Source: a virus. Taken from it: a stretch of 22,690 nt of DNA. Location of the stretch: IMG/VR virus record IMGVR_UViG_3300045136_000183, positions 1-22,690 of that record. One strand, 5' to 3'. The notes under the pieces were generated by a model, which was not told where the DNA came from, did no database searches, and saw only the letters and a program-made list of their open reading frames with translations. Positions 15,847 through 22,570 of the stretch are shown piece by piece. Both the position numbers and the translations under genes were made by a program. Every line of letters starts with the position of its first letter. Position 1 is the stretch's first letter.

Positions 15847-16133
15847 GACCCAGAATCGTAGCGGAGCGACCCGAGCAGCCCCGCGATAGCGGACAACGCG
15901 AGCGTCGCGGCGACCGGACGCCACATGCGCGGCGCGCACGTCCGCGCGCACACAACCCCTGCGGAAACCCACATCCCTGCGCACCAATAGCAGGACAGCA
16001 GGTCCGCGGCGAAGTCGCTGGCGCTGCTGCCGCCGATCCGTTCCGCTGTCGTGAGGGTAAGGGAACGGGCCTTGTCGGTGATTGTGTCGTCGACGACCAG
16101 GCGGGTGAGCCGGAACGCCGCGAGCCCATCCAC
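15843..16133 (-). CDS. DUF1360-like small membrane protein
   Basis: A 96-residue protein from GTG 16133; the frame extends to 16304, but the upstream part overlaps the transferase gene and looks out of frame with coding. It opens with Gly-Leu-Ala-Ala-Phe-Arg-Leu-Thr-Arg-Leu (3-12), then Val-Asp-Asp-Thr-Ile-Thr-Asp-Lys-Ala-Arg, a Leu-Ser-Cys-Tyr-Trp-Cys-Ala-Gly-Met-Trp motif entering a membrane helix (about 47-62), and a second membrane helix near the end. This order matches the DUF1360 family known from bacteria and actinophages; its function is unknown. It has no strong ribosome site and overlaps the portal by GTGA. Its place beside two transferases may mean it works at the membrane with them. 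Confidence 0.7.
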   Translation of the reverse strand: MDGLAAFRLTRLVVDDTITDKARSLTLTTAERIGGSSASDFAADLLSCYWCAGMWVSAGVVCARTCAPRMWRPVAATLALSAIAGLLGSLRYDSGS

Positions 16134-16158
16134 GACTAGAGCTGCGAGCTGATCTCTG

Positions 16159-17166
16159 TCAGTCGTAGAACGCACGCATCGCCTCCACAGCCCGAACAGC
16201 TGCGCCTCCGTCAAGCGGACCGTACAGCAGGCTGGCGACCTCGGCTCGTCTCGCCGCCCACACGTCGCCTGCGAGCGCGGCGTCGATCGTGGCGGCCAGC
16301 TCACCCGGGTCGTTTACCTGCGGGCCCACGTCAGCGTACTGCCAGAAGCGGAGGCCGTGGTTCACGTCCCGTCGGTATCGCCGCGAGTTGACTACGACGA
16401 CTGGGATGTCGAGGGCGACGGCTTCCCACATCGCCGACGTGTTGTCCGCGACCAGCAGACGGGCTCGGGCTAACGCCTCTCGGAGTTCTCGGACGGGTTC
16501 GATGCCAGCGGCACGGTAATACGCCTCGTAGTGGCTCCACGCTCTCGGATGGCCGTGGCCGAGCATAAGCCAGCGACGCTCAGACGCGAGCGCCGCAACA
16601 GCGTCGGCGTACTCGGCGTGCGCTGACCCGGCCTCAGGGACAGACGCAGCGACCGGTGGGTGCCAATGCCAAGCGAACACGACAGCGTCCGATTCGCCAC
16701 GCGAGTAGGTGTCGAGCTTCGGGCATCCGACTGCTACCGCCATAGCGTCCGGGTACACGGCGGCGTTGCGGTCCGCTACGACCCGGTTCGGGCAGACGAA
16801 CACGTCGACGCGGTGGCGGTCGCGACCACCGGCGTGATACGGGAGTGAGGCGGCGGTTCCTCCGTCGCCGCCGTAGTGCTGGCCGGCGCCGTGCTCGACG
16901 AGCACAGCTCGCCGATGCGGGCCCAACGCAACGAGATCGGAGTACGACGCGACAAGCCACGGGGGTTGCCGGCCATCGACAAGTGACCGGCGGGCGGGGA
17001 GCTGCGCACGGTGCAGCATCACCGGGACGCCTCGTCGGCCAAGCCATTCCCACGCGTCCCGAGACGCCGCGACGAACATGCCGCGCTCTGACGGGTCGAG
17101 AGCCTGCCAGATCGGTAGCAGATGCTCGGCGTAATGGCGGTGCGACGCGAGCGCGTGGATCAGCAC
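16159..17166 (-). CDS. GT-B / CDP-glycerol glycerophosphotransferase-like transferase
   Basis: A 335-residue protein with GT-B features. Glu-His-Gly-Ala-Gly-Gln (91-96) follows a strand (AVLV), Leu-Gly-His-Gly-His-Pro (202-207) ends a central strand, and Ala-Asp-Asn-Thr-Ser-Ala-Met-Trp-Glu-Ala (240-249) precedes a strand, IPVVVVN. These three positions correspond to the histidines and the Asp-x-Ser/Thr-Ser...Glu segment of the CDP-glycerol glycerophosphotransferase (TagB/TagF-like) family and related glycosyltransferases. The substrate could be a nucleotide sugar or CDP-polyol. GTG 17166 overlaps the GT4 gene by 7 bp. No signal peptide is visible, so the enzyme is probably cytoplasmic. Its likely targets are virion proteins or a host surface polymer; sequence cannot decide. 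Confidence 0.7.
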   Translation of the reverse strand: MLIHALASHRHYAEHLLPIWQALDPSERGMFVAASRDAWEWLGRRGVPVMLHRAQLPARRSLVDGRQPPWLVASYSDLVALGPHRRAVLVEHGAGQHYGGDGGTAASLPYHAGGRDRHRVDVFVCPNRVVADRNAAVYPDAMAVAVGCPKLDTYSRGESDAVVFAWHWHPPVAASVPEAGSAHAEYADAVAALASERRWLMLGHGHPRAWSHYEAYYRAAGIEPVRELREALARARLLVADNTSAMWEAVALDIPVVVVNSRRYRRDVNHGLRFWQYADVGPQVNDPGELAATIDAALAGDVWAARRAEVASLLYGPLDGGAAVRAVEAMRAFYD

Positions 17167-18119
17167 AGCGACCCCAGCCGTTCAGCGAGGTCGGCGAGCT
17201 GATCTCGGGACTCCGCTTCGAGCGCGACAGCCCGCGCGTGGGCTCGGGTGGCGGCCTCGCCCCATGCGTCGTCGTCGTTGAGGAGTCGACGCAGGAGCCG
17301 TTCCCATTCGTCGATGTCGTCGTGCGCGGCGAAACCCGCGGGGACACCTGTCTCACGGAGCCCTGGTGTGGGTGCTGCGAGCGTCGGGACGCGTGCTGCT
17401 GCGGCCTCGACTGCTACGCGCCCCCACGATTCGTAGTGGGACGGCATCAGCACGACCCGCGCCTGGGCGTACAGCGCTGCGACATCCGGAGTGTTCTCGA
17501 CGACCGACACGTTCGACAGCCCGGGGGGAGGCTCAGTCTGCGCGGCGTAGGCGCCACGCACCCCAACGAACCGGGTCGTCGGGAACCGAGCGGCTAAAGC
17601 GTAGAAGGTCCGTGCGCCCTTCGCTGCGGCGAGGTTCAGGAGGAGCACAGCGTCGTGCGGTCCGGGCGCAGGCCGGTAGTCAGCGACCCACACCGGCGGG
17701 TGCAGCACCATCGACGGGCCATCCCATTCGACAGTCTCAGCGATCCATCGCGAGTTGAAGCAGACGAGATGCGCCTCCTCTCGGGTTACGCGATGGTACG
17801 CGAGCTGACGGTCGTTGTGGACGAGATGCACGAGGGGTCGCCGCTCACGCTGAGCACACGCGATTGCCTGTCTGGTCGCGTCGAGATGCGTGACGATCAC
17901 GTCAGCGTCACGGTACAGGCTGCGGGCCCGTCGAGGGTCCCGGATCATCGACACCCGCACCCCCTGGAACGTGTCGTGGCGGCGAGGCGGGCGGTTCGTG
18001 ATCACGCTGACATCAGCGTCGTATTCGGCTCGGAGATGCCGGAGCGTCGAATGCAACGCCCATTCCGCGCCAGCGTTATGAGATGGCGGGTACAGATGGA
18101 CGTGCGCGAGAACCCTCAC
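17160..18119 (-). CDS. Glycosyltransferase, GT4-like
   Basis: A 319-residue GT-B glycosyltransferase. The N-terminal half has a first strand, VLAHVHLYPPS, with a Gly-Ala-Glu (17-19) loop typical of GT4 donors and acceptors. A linker VLHPPVWV (138-145) leads to the C-terminal half. There a Tyr-Glu-Ser-Trp-Gly-Arg segment carries the Glu-x7-Glu pair (Glu230, Glu238) followed by AARVPTLAAPTPGLRE. The Glu-x7-Glu motif binds the nucleotide sugar. The start is GTG 18119, overlapping the stop of the tiny membrane peptide by 4 bp. Placed in the head operon between methyltransferase and portal, it may decorate virion proteins; phage-encoded glycosyltransferases that do this are known in mycobacteriophages. 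Modification of the host surface is the alternative. Confidence 0.85.
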   Translation of the reverse strand: MRVLAHVHLYPPSHNAGAEWALHSTLRHLRAEYDADVSVITNRPPRRHDTFQGVRVSMIRDPRRARSLYRDADVIVTHLDATRQAIACAQRERRPLVHLVHNDRQLAYHRVTREEAHLVCFNSRWIAETVEWDGPSMVLHPPVWVADYRPAPGPHDAVLLLNLAAAKGARTFYALAARFPTTRFVGVRGAYAAQTEPPPGLSNVSVVENTPDVAALYAQARVVLMPSHYESWGRVAVEAAAARVPTLAAPTPGLRETGVPAGFAAHDDIDEWERLLRRLLNDDDAWGEAATRAHARAVALEAESRDQLADLAERLGSLC

Positions 18120-18196
18120 CTGTCAAGCCTCCACCTGAGGATCTCCGCTACCCCGACAGCGACGCCTACTATGACGACGCCGACCAGAAGCCCCAC
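18116..18196 (-). CDS. Tiny single-pass membrane peptide
   Basis: This is a 26-residue peptide from GTG 18196 with GAGGGA about 8 bases upstream; a TTG at 18214 would give 32 residues. A Gly/Val/Ile run (residues 2-17) is long enough for one membrane helix and is followed by a charged end, EILRWRLDR, so it is probably N-out, C-in. Its stop overlaps the GT4 start as GTGA, and it fills the 103-bp gap after the methyltransferase. The frame continues far upstream inside the methyltransferase gene, so a real gene is supported mainly by the hydrophobic run, the ribosome site and the coupling. Confidence 0.5.
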   Translation of the reverse strand: MGLLVGVVIVGVAVGVAEILRWRLDR

Positions 18197-18222
18197 GGCT
18201 GCGTCCCTCGCCAAGCCAGCGG

Positions 18223-18891
18223 TCAGCGGTCCGGCTTGCAGAGGACGTGGATCGCGGCGTGGTTCGGGCCGACCGCGTCGAACGAGAACACGCCGGGGTT
18301 CGCTTCGGCTCGCTCGACAATCAGACCCGCGGATTCTGCCGCGGCGCAGAGCCCGCCGACCGTCCAGACTGTCACGTCGGTCCAATGTTCCCCCTCCCTC
18401 GGCTCGTCGTAGAGCGGGATGTGGAGGAGCATCACCCCGCCAGGTCGCAGCAGCCCCGCCCATTCCCGCACCATCTCCTGCCCGTTCGCGACCGACTGGT
18501 GGATCAGGACAGCGACCGCGAACACCACGCTCGCTCGCAGCTTCGGGAGCGGGCCTGCCGGGTCGATCAGCACGCCGTCTACCTCAGGGTAGTTGTCGGC
18601 GAGATGGCGCAGCATCGTCGGGGATGTGTCGAGGCCAGTCACCTTCCAGCCGAGGCGTGCTAGCGGGCCGGCGATGCGGCCGTCGCCGACCCCGACCTCG
18701 ATGACGTCGCGTCGGCGCCCCTTCGGCAGCCACGCCGCTGCGAGGTCCGAGAGATGCGCGGCGAGCGTCTCGCCCGATGCGCGGTACGCGGCGAGGTCCG
18801 AGCCGAGCGGATGGATAGCGGCTCGATAGTCGACGCGGCGGGCCGCCTCCTCCCAAGCGTCAGCTACGGCCGTCGCGTGGCGTTCGTCCAT
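18223..18891 (-). CDS. Class I SAM-dependent methyltransferase
   Basis: A 222-residue enzyme with the Rossmann methyltransferase order: motif I Val-Ile-Glu-Val-Gly-Val-Gly-Asp-Gly-Arg (63-72), an acidic end of strand 2 in Val-Thr-Gly-Leu-Asp (84-88), a strand 4 region AVAVLIHQS (125-133), and Leu-Leu-Arg-Pro-Gly-Gly before a strand (147-156). The target is not readable: there is no DNA-type Asn-Pro-Pro-Tyr motif, so it is more like UbiE/sugar or small-molecule/protein O- or N-methyltransferases. ATG 18891 is preceded by GGGGAGAG. It is the first gene of the block followed by two transferases, so a likely role is methylating a sugar or the same acceptor. It could act in the same decoration pathway. 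Confidence 0.85.
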   Translation of the reverse strand: MDERHATAVADAWEEAARRVDYRAAIHPLGSDLAAYRASGETLAAHLSDLAAAWLPKGRRRDVIEVGVGDGRIAGPLARLGWKVTGLDTSPTMLRHLADNYPEVDGVLIDPAGPLPKLRASVVFAVAVLIHQSVANGQEMVREWAGLLRPGGVMLLHIPLYDEPREGEHWTDVTVWTVGGLCAAAESAGLIVERAEANPGVFSFDAVGPNHAAIHVLCKPDR

Positions 18892-18910
18892 AATCTCTCC
18901 CCTTTCGGTC

Positions 18911-19156
18911 TTAGCTGCGGCAGCCGCAGACCCGCTCGGCTTTCGCTACCGCCCCGTCGGGGTCGGCGAGGTAAAGGAGCACTACCCCGCGAGACGGCCG
19001 CTCCACGCCGGACAGCTGCGCCTCCCACACGCGTTGGCCTCTACTGTCCAGCGCGTACGCCTCGCTGTCGCTGTAGACGACACGCACCCGCTCGATGCGG
19101 GAGCCGTCCGGGAGGTCCAGCGTCGCTCTCGTGATCATCGCAGTCATGACACGCAT
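18911..19156 (-). CDS. Small beta-rich protein of unknown function
   Basis: An 81-residue protein. Starts are possible at ATG 19156, 19147 and 19138; none has a ribosome site. ATG 19147 lies 7 bases after a TACGAT hexamer, so leaderless translation from there (78 residues) is attractive. The sequence alternates strands: TRATLDLPDGSRI, ERVRVVYSDSEAYAL, GVVLLYLA. It ends in Val-Cys-Gly-Cys-Arg-Ser. This looks like a small beta-barrel or sandwich. The gene begins 11 bp after the terminase stop and may be coupled to it. No family is recognised. Confidence 0.65.
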   Translation of the reverse strand: MRVMTAMITRATLDLPDGSRIERVRVVYSDSEAYALDSRGQRVWEAQLSGVERPSRGVVLLYLADPDGAVAKAERVCGCRS

Positions 19157-19170
19157 CGTAGCTGCGGCTA
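19155..19170 (-). promoter_or_regulatory. Motif TAGCTGCGGCTA with -10-like TACGAT
   Basis: On the coding strand TAGCCGCAGCTA (19170-19159) matches the motif at 11805 and 22576. It includes the terminase stop codon TAG (19170-19168). Its final TA opens TACGAT (19160-19155), four of six to the -10 consensus, and TGGCTA at a 17-base spacing is a weak -35. A transcript would begin close to the ATG at 19147. Confidence 0.45.
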
Positions 19171-20700
19171 GAGGCCGTAGCCACGACCACTGCGACTACG
19201 CCCTGGGATGAGCCCCGCAGCCTGCACCGGCGCACGGGGGACGACAGCCTGGCGGCGCTGCGAGCCGGGTCGAGGCAGGCTCGGCGCGGCAGCCGGGCGA
19301 GCCACGACAGTAGCTGGGCCCGCCTCTCGCAGCACTTGGAACGCACCTGCTACCGCGTCCACCTGGTCGTCGTGCGGGCCGTCCGGGAACTCCTCCGCCT
19401 CGTCAAGGAACGCCTCGACCCACTGGGCGTCATCAGGGATCGTGACCCGACCCTGCTCCGCAGCGGTCGCCAACAGCTCGGCGCGCACAGTCTTCGGGCC
19501 AGTAACCGGGTTGCCTTTCACGGCGGCGATGCCGTCCAGCTCGCGTCCGATCATCATGAGCTGTGCCTTGCCGGCGTTGCCTGGCTCCTTCTCGATCCAG
19601 ACGACTGGGAGGCCGTCAGCTTTCGCGACAGCCCGGATGCGGGTCTCCCTAGCCCCGGGAGGGAGCCGGAACCGTTCGATGTGCTCGACGCGGTAAAGGC
19701 GCCTCTCGGGCTCGAACGCGACGAGAGCGCCTACCGTCCAGTCCGGGTCGGGGTTCGCCTCGCTCTCCTCCCCCGACGCCAGATCCCAGTAGCGGACCCT
19801 GCGGACCGCCGCGTCGCGAGGCCATTCGGGTGCGCCCCTGCGGAACCATCCACGTGCGAACAGCACGCCGACCCCTTCGAGAAGCTCGGCGTCCAGTTCC
19901 TGGCGGCCAAGCCTCGTCCCCTCATAGCGTGCGACAACGACCGCCCGGAACAGGTCCGACAGGTTCGCGAGGTTGTCGCGGGTTCTGCCGACCGTCTCGA
20001 TGAGACCGGGGAGGGAACGAATATCGCGGATCAGCCGGACGTTCCTGGGTGTGCCGGTCACCAGTAACCGGTTCCAGGGAGGGAGCCGCAACCCCAGCAG
20101 CAGGTTCGAGAACGCGGTGTCGTCGTCCATGCCTCGGTGCGCGTCAGGGAGCGTCGCCGGTTCGTCGATCCACGCGCCGTGATGCTGCGGGCCCCGCAAC
20201 GCCGACGGAGTGCGACCGGAGAAGCCACGCACCTGATGTCCGCCGTCGAGTGTCAACGTAAGCTCCGAACGGTTGAACGACCTGTCCCACGACCCACCTA
20301 CGAGCATGGACGGAGGGAGAACCGCGGCTAGACCCGACTCGCCTTCGAGCTGGATGGACAGCACGTCCTCACGGCGAGGAGCCAGAAGCGCCCACCGGAC
20401 AGGGTCCGACGTCTGCGCCGCCAGCTCACGGATCGACTCTTTCGTCGCCTCCGCGCCTGTGCGTGTCTTACCCCAGCCGCGCCCCGCCCGGATCAGCCAC
20501 ACCAGCCAGTCGTGCCCCTCGGGGAGAAGCTGCTCAGGTCTCGCGACCACAGACCAGTCGCGTGCCATCAGCGCCGCCAGCTCGTCCGGGGTCAGCTCAG
20601 CGATCCACGCCGCCCGCTCCTCGTCCGACAGGAGAGCTAGCTCGTCCTCGATCGACAGCCCCGGAGGCCGCCACCCCGAGTCGTCCTCGACGCGTGTCAC
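19168..20700 (-). CDS. terL: Terminase large subunit (ATPase and nuclease)
   Basis: A 510-residue DNA packaging motor. The ATPase half shows Walker A Arg-Ala-Gly-Arg-Gly-Trp-Gly-Lys-Thr-Arg-Thr (71-81), Walker B Gly-Ala-Trp-Ile-Asp-Glu (175-180) and the coupling motif Val-Thr-Gly-Thr-Pro-Arg (214-219). The RNase H-like nuclease half shows Arg-Tyr-Trp-Asp-Leu-Ala (303-308, Asp306), Trp-Ile-Glu-Lys-Glu-Pro-Gly (368-374, Glu370), and Gly-Pro-His-Asp-Asp-Gln-Val-Asp-Ala (441-449), giving three acidic metal ligands. It docks on the portal, pumps DNA into the prohead and cuts it. GTG 20700 overlaps the small-subunit stop as GTGA. The C-terminal 50 residues are Arg/Ala/Pro-rich and probably disordered. 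Confidence 0.97.
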   Translation of the reverse strand: MTRVEDDSGWRPPGLSIEDELALLSDEERAAWIAELTPDELAALMARDWSVVARPEQLLPEGHDWLVWLIRAGRGWGKTRTGAEATKESIRELAAQTSDPVRWALLAPRREDVLSIQLEGESGLAAVLPPSMLVGGSWDRSFNRSELTLTLDGGHQVRGFSGRTPSALRGPQHHGAWIDEPATLPDAHRGMDDDTAFSNLLLGLRLPPWNRLLVTGTPRNVRLIRDIRSLPGLIETVGRTRDNLANLSDLFRAVVVARYEGTRLGRQELDAELLEGVGVLFARGWFRRGAPEWPRDAAVRRVRYWDLASGEESEANPDPDWTVGALVAFEPERRLYRVEHIERFRLPPGARETRIRAVAKADGLPVVWIEKEPGNAGKAQLMMIGRELDGIAAVKGNPVTGPKTVRAELLATAAEQGRVTIPDDAQWVEAFLDEAEEFPDGPHDDQVDAVAGAFQVLREAGPATVVARPAAAPSLPRPGSQRRQAVVPRAPVQAAGLIPGRSRSGRGYGL

Positions 20701-21329
20701 TCGTCGCTCTGCTCGCTGCCGCTACTCGGCTCGCTGGTGTCGAGCAGACGCCGACGTCGCTCCGCTAGCCGCTCCGCGAGGGCCTCACGCTGCTCCGCGA
20801 CGCTCAGCTCGATGGGGCCGCCCTCCGGGCCCGTCACCTCGACATGCTGCCTACCCCACCTGTCCGGGTGGCGGCGCTCCAACCTCCAACGGATCGTCGC
20901 CGCGTCCGGGATCGTCGTTTCCGTGCGTTCCGTTCGCTCGATCAGCCTGCCGTCGGCGTCGCGCTTCTCGACGACTGTGGTGGCGGTGAGGCCGCCGCGA
21001 GCGAGGGATGCGAGGCGGGCGACGTCGTCGACTTCCGCGGCGGCTTGCGCTTGGGCTACTGCGTCGGAGAACTCCATCCAGGCGCGTTCGTTGTCGGTGA
21101 CATCGACGCTGGTGTTTCCGTCGGCTAGGGCTGCTTCGAGGCGGGCTCGGGCTCGGGCGCCTTCGCGCAGCCAATGGTAGATCGTGTCTTTGTGGACGCC
21201 GGCGAACGCAGCTGCGGTTTCGATGTAGTTGCCGGCTCGGATGGCGGAGATGATGCGGTCGCCGACGGTGATGGGGTCGCCGGTGTCGGTGTGGCCGATG
21301 ACGTCGTGGATTCGGGTGGGGCGAGCCAT
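20697..21329 (-). CDS. terS: Terminase small subunit
   Basis: A 210-residue DNA-recognition subunit. A helix-turn-helix lies at about 34-56 (NYIETAAAFAGVHKDTIYHW). A long helical middle (65-110) is the likely oligomerisation part, followed by a WRLERRHPDRWG-type motif (about 147-158), common in actinophage small terminases, and an Arg/Glu-rich helical tail that would bind the large subunit. ATG 21329 is preceded by GAGAGGA at about 6 bases. It binds the packaging site, which in many phages is near this gene, but no cos or pac sequence can be defined here. It is coupled to terL. Confidence 0.9.
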   Translation of the reverse strand: MARPTRIHDVIGHTDTGDPITVGDRIISAIRAGNYIETAAAFAGVHKDTIYHWLREGARARARLEAALADGNTSVDVTDNERAWMEFSDAVAQAQAAAEVDDVARLASLARGGLTATTVVEKRDADGRLIERTERTETTIPDAATIRWRLERRHPDRWGRQHVEVTGPEGGPIELSVAEQREALAERLAERRRRLLDTSEPSSGSEQSDE

Positions 21330-21439
21330 GCGTGTCCTCTCGCGGATCGAGTGTCGTGGGCTCGGGTTCGTTCAGGCTAGCCGTGGTGAGTGTGTGGCCT
21401 AGGCTACCGCACTCGCACTGCGGTAACAGCTCCTAACGT
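21330..21439 (-). promoter_or_regulatory. Terminase leader with short inverted repeat
   Basis: This gap holds TACCGC (21405-21410) and GCGGTA (21420-21425), an inverted repeat around ACTCGCACT, and CGGTAACAG (21421-21429), shared with the capsid leader. On the plus strand CTAGCCGTGG (from 21377) resembles half of the TAGCCRCRGCTA motif. No strong -35/-10 pair is seen, so the terminase promoter is not located. Confidence 0.35.
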
Positions 21440-21480
21440 CAGATGGGCCCACACCGGTCGCTTCGATGTGGGCCCATCTG
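21440..21480 (-). terminator. Perfect 14-bp hairpin between small-gene unit and terminase
   Basis: CAGATGGGCCCACA (21440-21453) and TGTGGGCCCATCTG (21467-21480) are perfect reverse complements with a 13-base loop that can itself pair three bases. It follows the 78-aa gene stop by about 45 bases. There is no U-tract after it on either strand, which is common for GC-rich phage terminators, so termination or a bidirectional boundary is inferred. A G-run (21487-21501) adjoins it. Confidence 0.65.
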
Positions 21481-21524
21481 TGATGTGGGTGGGGTGGGGG
21501 GTGTGTTGGTTCAGGCGGTGAAGG

Positions 21525-21761
21525 TCAGGCGGTAGTTGTGCCCTGCGAGAAGCCCGCAGCGGCGTCGATAGCGGCAGCCAGGTCGGCGGCGAGCTGCCGC
21601 AGCGTCTCGGCGGAGCCGTGGACGGTCAAGTCACCGCAGCGGACCGAGTAGCGGTCGTCGCCGTGGTGCTGCACCGCGATCGGCGGCACACCATGCGACA
21701 GCGCCATCGCGACGCCACTGATGAGCCCGAGACGCGGGTCCATGAGCGAGTCAGTGGTCAT
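21525..21761 (-). CDS. Small protein of unknown function upstream of terminase
   Basis: A 78-residue protein. ATG 21761 has AAGGAGAG at about 8 bases, a good start, and lies 3 bp after the stop of the previous gene. The N-terminus is Met/Asp-rich then hydrophobic (residues 10-22). The second half is a strand pair (RYSVRCGDLTVHGS) followed by an Ala/Leu-rich helix (LRQLAADLAAAIDAAAGF) and a Thr-rich end. No family is recognised. It is the last gene of the four-gene unit closed by the hairpin at 21440-21480. Confidence 0.7.
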   Translation of the reverse strand: MTTDSLMDPRLGLISGVAMALSHGVPPIAVQHHGDDRYSVRCGDLTVHGSAETLRQLAADLAAAIDAAAGFSQGTTTA

Positions 21762-21764
21762 GGT

Positions 21765-22040
21765 CTACTCTCCTTGTGTCGGACGGCCGCGCCCCGGTCC
21801 CTGGCATGGAGATGGGGTGCGGCCGTTGGCTGTGGTGGCACGGCGGAGCCGGCCGGTGAGGTCGAGCGGCACCGGCGCCGTCTCGGCCGGTGCGGTGCGG
21901 GCGATGACCGCCCAAGCGGCGCAGCCGAGCGTCCAGGTGCCGATAGCGGCGAGGGCGCGGACAGCGAGGTCGGCGTCGGCCTGGATGAGCACGAGCACGG
22001 CAGCGGCCGCCGCCAGGATGCGGACTGGGGTCGGCGTCAC
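21765..22040 (-). CDS. Small two-helix membrane protein
   Basis: A 91-residue protein. I prefer GTG 22040 because GGAGG lies 8 bases upstream and GTGA overlaps the previous stop; the ATG at 22055 would add five residues. Two hydrophobic segments are seen: VRILAAAAAVLVLI (about 6-19) and VRALAAIGTWTLGCAAWAVIA (27-47). A soluble Pro/Thr/Arg-rich tail follows (50-91). It is likely an inner-membrane protein and part of a run of small genes. Its function is unknown; a holin is possible on size but there is no endolysin in view. Confidence 0.7.
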   Translation of the reverse strand: MTPTPVRILAAAAAVLVLIQADADLAVRALAAIGTWTLGCAAWAVIARTAPAETAPVPLDLTGRLRRATTANGRTPSPCQGPGRGRPTQGE

Positions 22041-22270
22041 CACGGCGTCCTCCATGACTCGACCCCGGCGAGCGCTTCGCGCACCTCGTCGGCGAAGTCG
22101 GGCGGGTCAAGGCGAGCGAGGTCTGCCTCCCTGGCGGCCTGCTGCATCTGTCGTGCCAGCCGCTCACCCTCGGCGGCGCGCCGCTGCTCCCGGTCCACGA
22201 CGACGAGCACGACGGCGAGGCCGGCGGCGATCAGCGCGAGCCGCGCGACGACCACGACGACAGTGCCCAT
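22037..22270 (-). CDS. Small single-pass membrane protein with helical tail
   Basis: A 77-residue protein from ATG 22270, overlapping the previous stop by one base (TGATG). A Val/Ala/Leu membrane helix (residues 3-25) is followed at once by a charged amphipathic helix (EQRRAAEGERLARQMQQAAR, 28-47) and an acidic end with Trp72 and Trp77. This is the layout of a membrane-anchored coiled coil. No family is recognised. The frame extends upstream to 22420 but that part is Arg-rich noise inside the zinc-ribbon gene. Confidence 0.7.
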   Translation of the reverse strand: MGTVVVVVARLALIAAGLAVVLVVVDREQRRAAEGERLARQMQQAAREADLARLDPPDFADEVREALAGVESWRTPW

Positions 22271-22530
22271 CACGCCGCCCCCTCGGAGGGGGTGCCGCCG
22301 ACGCGTCCAGGCGGGAGGGTGGACGCGGTCGGCACGCCGCGATTGGTCTCGGCGCAGCCAAGCTCGATGCACTCGCCACACAGCCAGCCGACGTCGACCT
22401 GGGTCTCGCAGCAGTAGCACCGGCCGTCGAGCGACATGTGGTCCGAGATCATTTCGAGCAGGACGGTGCAGCGGGCGTCCTCCAGCTCCTCGACCATCGC
22501 GAGGTAGTCGTCAGGGTTCCAGCGTCCCAT
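22270..22530 (-). CDS. Small zinc-ribbon protein
   Basis: An 86-residue protein. ATG 22530 has AAGGAGG about 7 bases upstream, the best ribosome site in the window, so the longer frame to 22644 is rejected. An N-terminal acidic helix (7-33) is followed by Cys38-x2-Cys41, nine residues, then Cys51-x2-Cys54, a zinc-ribbon knuckle pair, plus nearby Cys40 and Cys59. The C-terminus is Gly/Pro-rich. It could bind DNA, RNA or a host protein; small zinc-ribbon proteins are common in actinophages but functionally unassigned. It is the first gene after the promoter at 22571-22599. Confidence 0.8.
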   Translation of the reverse strand: MGRWNPDDYLAMVEELEDARCTVLLEMISDHMSLDGRCYCCETQVDVGWLCGECIELGCAETNRGVPTASTLPPGRVGGTPSEGAA

Positions 22531-22570
22531 AGGGTGCCTCCTTGGGTAGGTGGGCGTTCTACCACCCCAA

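Noticed and set aside
15847-15987. N-terminal extension of the portal frame
   Set aside because: It lies inside the DUF1360-like gene; the GTGA overlap at 15846 is the natural start.
17655-18704. 349-codon plus-strand open frame
   Set aside because: It lies opposite the clear glycosyltransferase and methyltransferase genes and becomes an Arg/Pro/Ser low-complexity sequence typical of a GC shadow.
18911-18925. TTAGCTGCGGCAGCC resembling the recurrent motif
   Set aside because: It is the Cys/Gly codon-rich 3' end of the 81-aa gene; the second arm (GCTA) is missing.
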